Below are positions 5,185 to 5,552 of a DNA stretch of 5,552 nt, one piece after another. Within the stretch, counting starts at the first letter, position 1. Each line of letters begins with the position of its first letter. Source of the DNA: Clostridiales bacterium. GTDB lineage: Bacteria; Bacillota; Clostridia; Oscillospirales; Oscillospiraceae. Both the position numbers and the translations under genes were made by a program. The notes beneath the pieces are model-generated. The model saw only the letters and a program-made list of their open reading frames with translations, was not told the DNA's origin and searched no databases. The stretch lies in the NCBI GenBank assembly GCA_012728025.1, contig JAAYFX010000219.1, positions 1-5,552 of the forward strand, written 5' to 3'.

Positions 5185-5552
5185 CTAACCGGCGTTACCA
5201 AAGCCCTTCCCCGCCTGGGAAAGACAGGCAAGCTCATCCTCTCTAAGAATTTTTGACGCATGAAGGAGCAGAACAATCCTCTCTTTCTGATTATCTATTG
5301 ATTTAAGTTTTGCAATGCCGGCCAAATAATCATTTGTTCCTGCGGAATCCAAGGCCATTTTAGGTGGCTGGGAGACTTGCTCCGGCAAAATGTCCACCAC
5401 CTCGTCTACCTCGTCAACGATAAGACCGAAGTCGCAATCTTGTACATGAGTTATGATAATACAGGTGCGCTCGGTGAAAGCGGCTTCCTGTTTTCCGAAG
5501 CGCAGACGCATATCCATAACGGGGATTATTTGGCTGCGCAAATTGATAATAC
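5185..5552 (-). CDS. cheW: CheW-type chemotaxis coupling protein, N-terminus outside the window
   Basis: Adaptor that links methyl-accepting chemoreceptors to the histidine kinase CheA in the cytoplasmic signalling array. The visible 122 residues read through the right window edge in one frame and contain CheW hallmarks: INLRSQIIPVMDMRLRFG near the start, ERTCIIITH, then the paired-glycine-type motif FGLIVDEVDEVVDI and, near the end, KERIVLLLHASKIL. Typical CheW proteins have about 140-165 aa, so roughly 35-45 N-terminal residues are missing. An apparent TTG at 5541 lies inside the conserved INLR motif and is not the real start. The C-terminus carries a short extra tail ending in GNAG before TAG. 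Other CheW-domain proteins such as CheV have a receiver domain after this region; none follows here. It is probably the last gene of its transcript. Confidence 0.9.
   Translation of the reverse strand, partial: IINLRSQIIPVMDMRLRFGKQEAAFTERTCIIITHVQDCDFGLIVDEVDEVVDILPEQVSQPPKMALDSAGTNDYLAGIAKLKSIDNQKERIVLLLHASKILREDELACLSQAGKGFGNAG

Overview
The window looks like a low-to-moderate GC Firmicute, most likely a motile member of the Clostridia. The reasons are AGGAGG-type ribosome binding sites, SigA-type TTGACA/TATAAT promoters, U-tract terminators, a lipoprotein-anchored osmolyte transporter and a chemotaxis CheW gene. The species cannot be named from the sequence. Every gene that can be assigned lies on the minus strand, so transcription runs from right to left.

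Layout from right to left. (1) The right edge holds the C-terminal three quarters of a CheW-type chemotaxis coupling protein (5185-5552, open at the window edge), followed at once by an AT-rich inverted repeat. (2) An ~860 bp stretch (4323-5184) has no convincing gene. It contains a large nested inverted repeat (4809-5075), two terminator-like hairpins in tandem (4664-4713 and 4540-4584) and the promoter of the next gene. (3) A GntR-type regulator with a C-terminal RCK_C (TrkA_C) domain (3690-4322) has the architecture of BusR, the c-di-AMP-dependent repressor of osmolyte uptake. It has its own promoter and terminator. (4) A four-gene osmoprotectant ABC transporter operon of the OpuC type follows (247-3540): ATPase with tandem CBS domains, permease, permease, substrate-binding lipoprotein. 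Its junctions overlap by 1 and 4 nt, and the last gap is 20 nt. (5) The left 246 bp holds a strong hairpin and possibly the tail of a plus-strand gene.

How the parts fit. A near-consensus promoter (TTGACA, 17 nt, TATAGT) drives the transporter operon. It is overlaid by a perfect 11-bp inverted repeat with a 17-nt spacer, and further TGACA elements lie around it. This two-part operator is what a BusR-type tetramer would be expected to bind. The inferred circuit is: high c-di-AMP activates the regulator, it occludes the opuC promoter, and betaine/carnitine/choline-type uptake stops. The CBS domains of the ATPase could add a second c-di-AMP or ionic control on the transporter itself. The protein families are clear from sequence. 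The ligand, the exact substrate and the regulatory wiring are inference from family knowledge.

The least explained part is the 4809-5075 inverted repeat, a candidate MITE-like element or structured RNA that I could not match to anything known.
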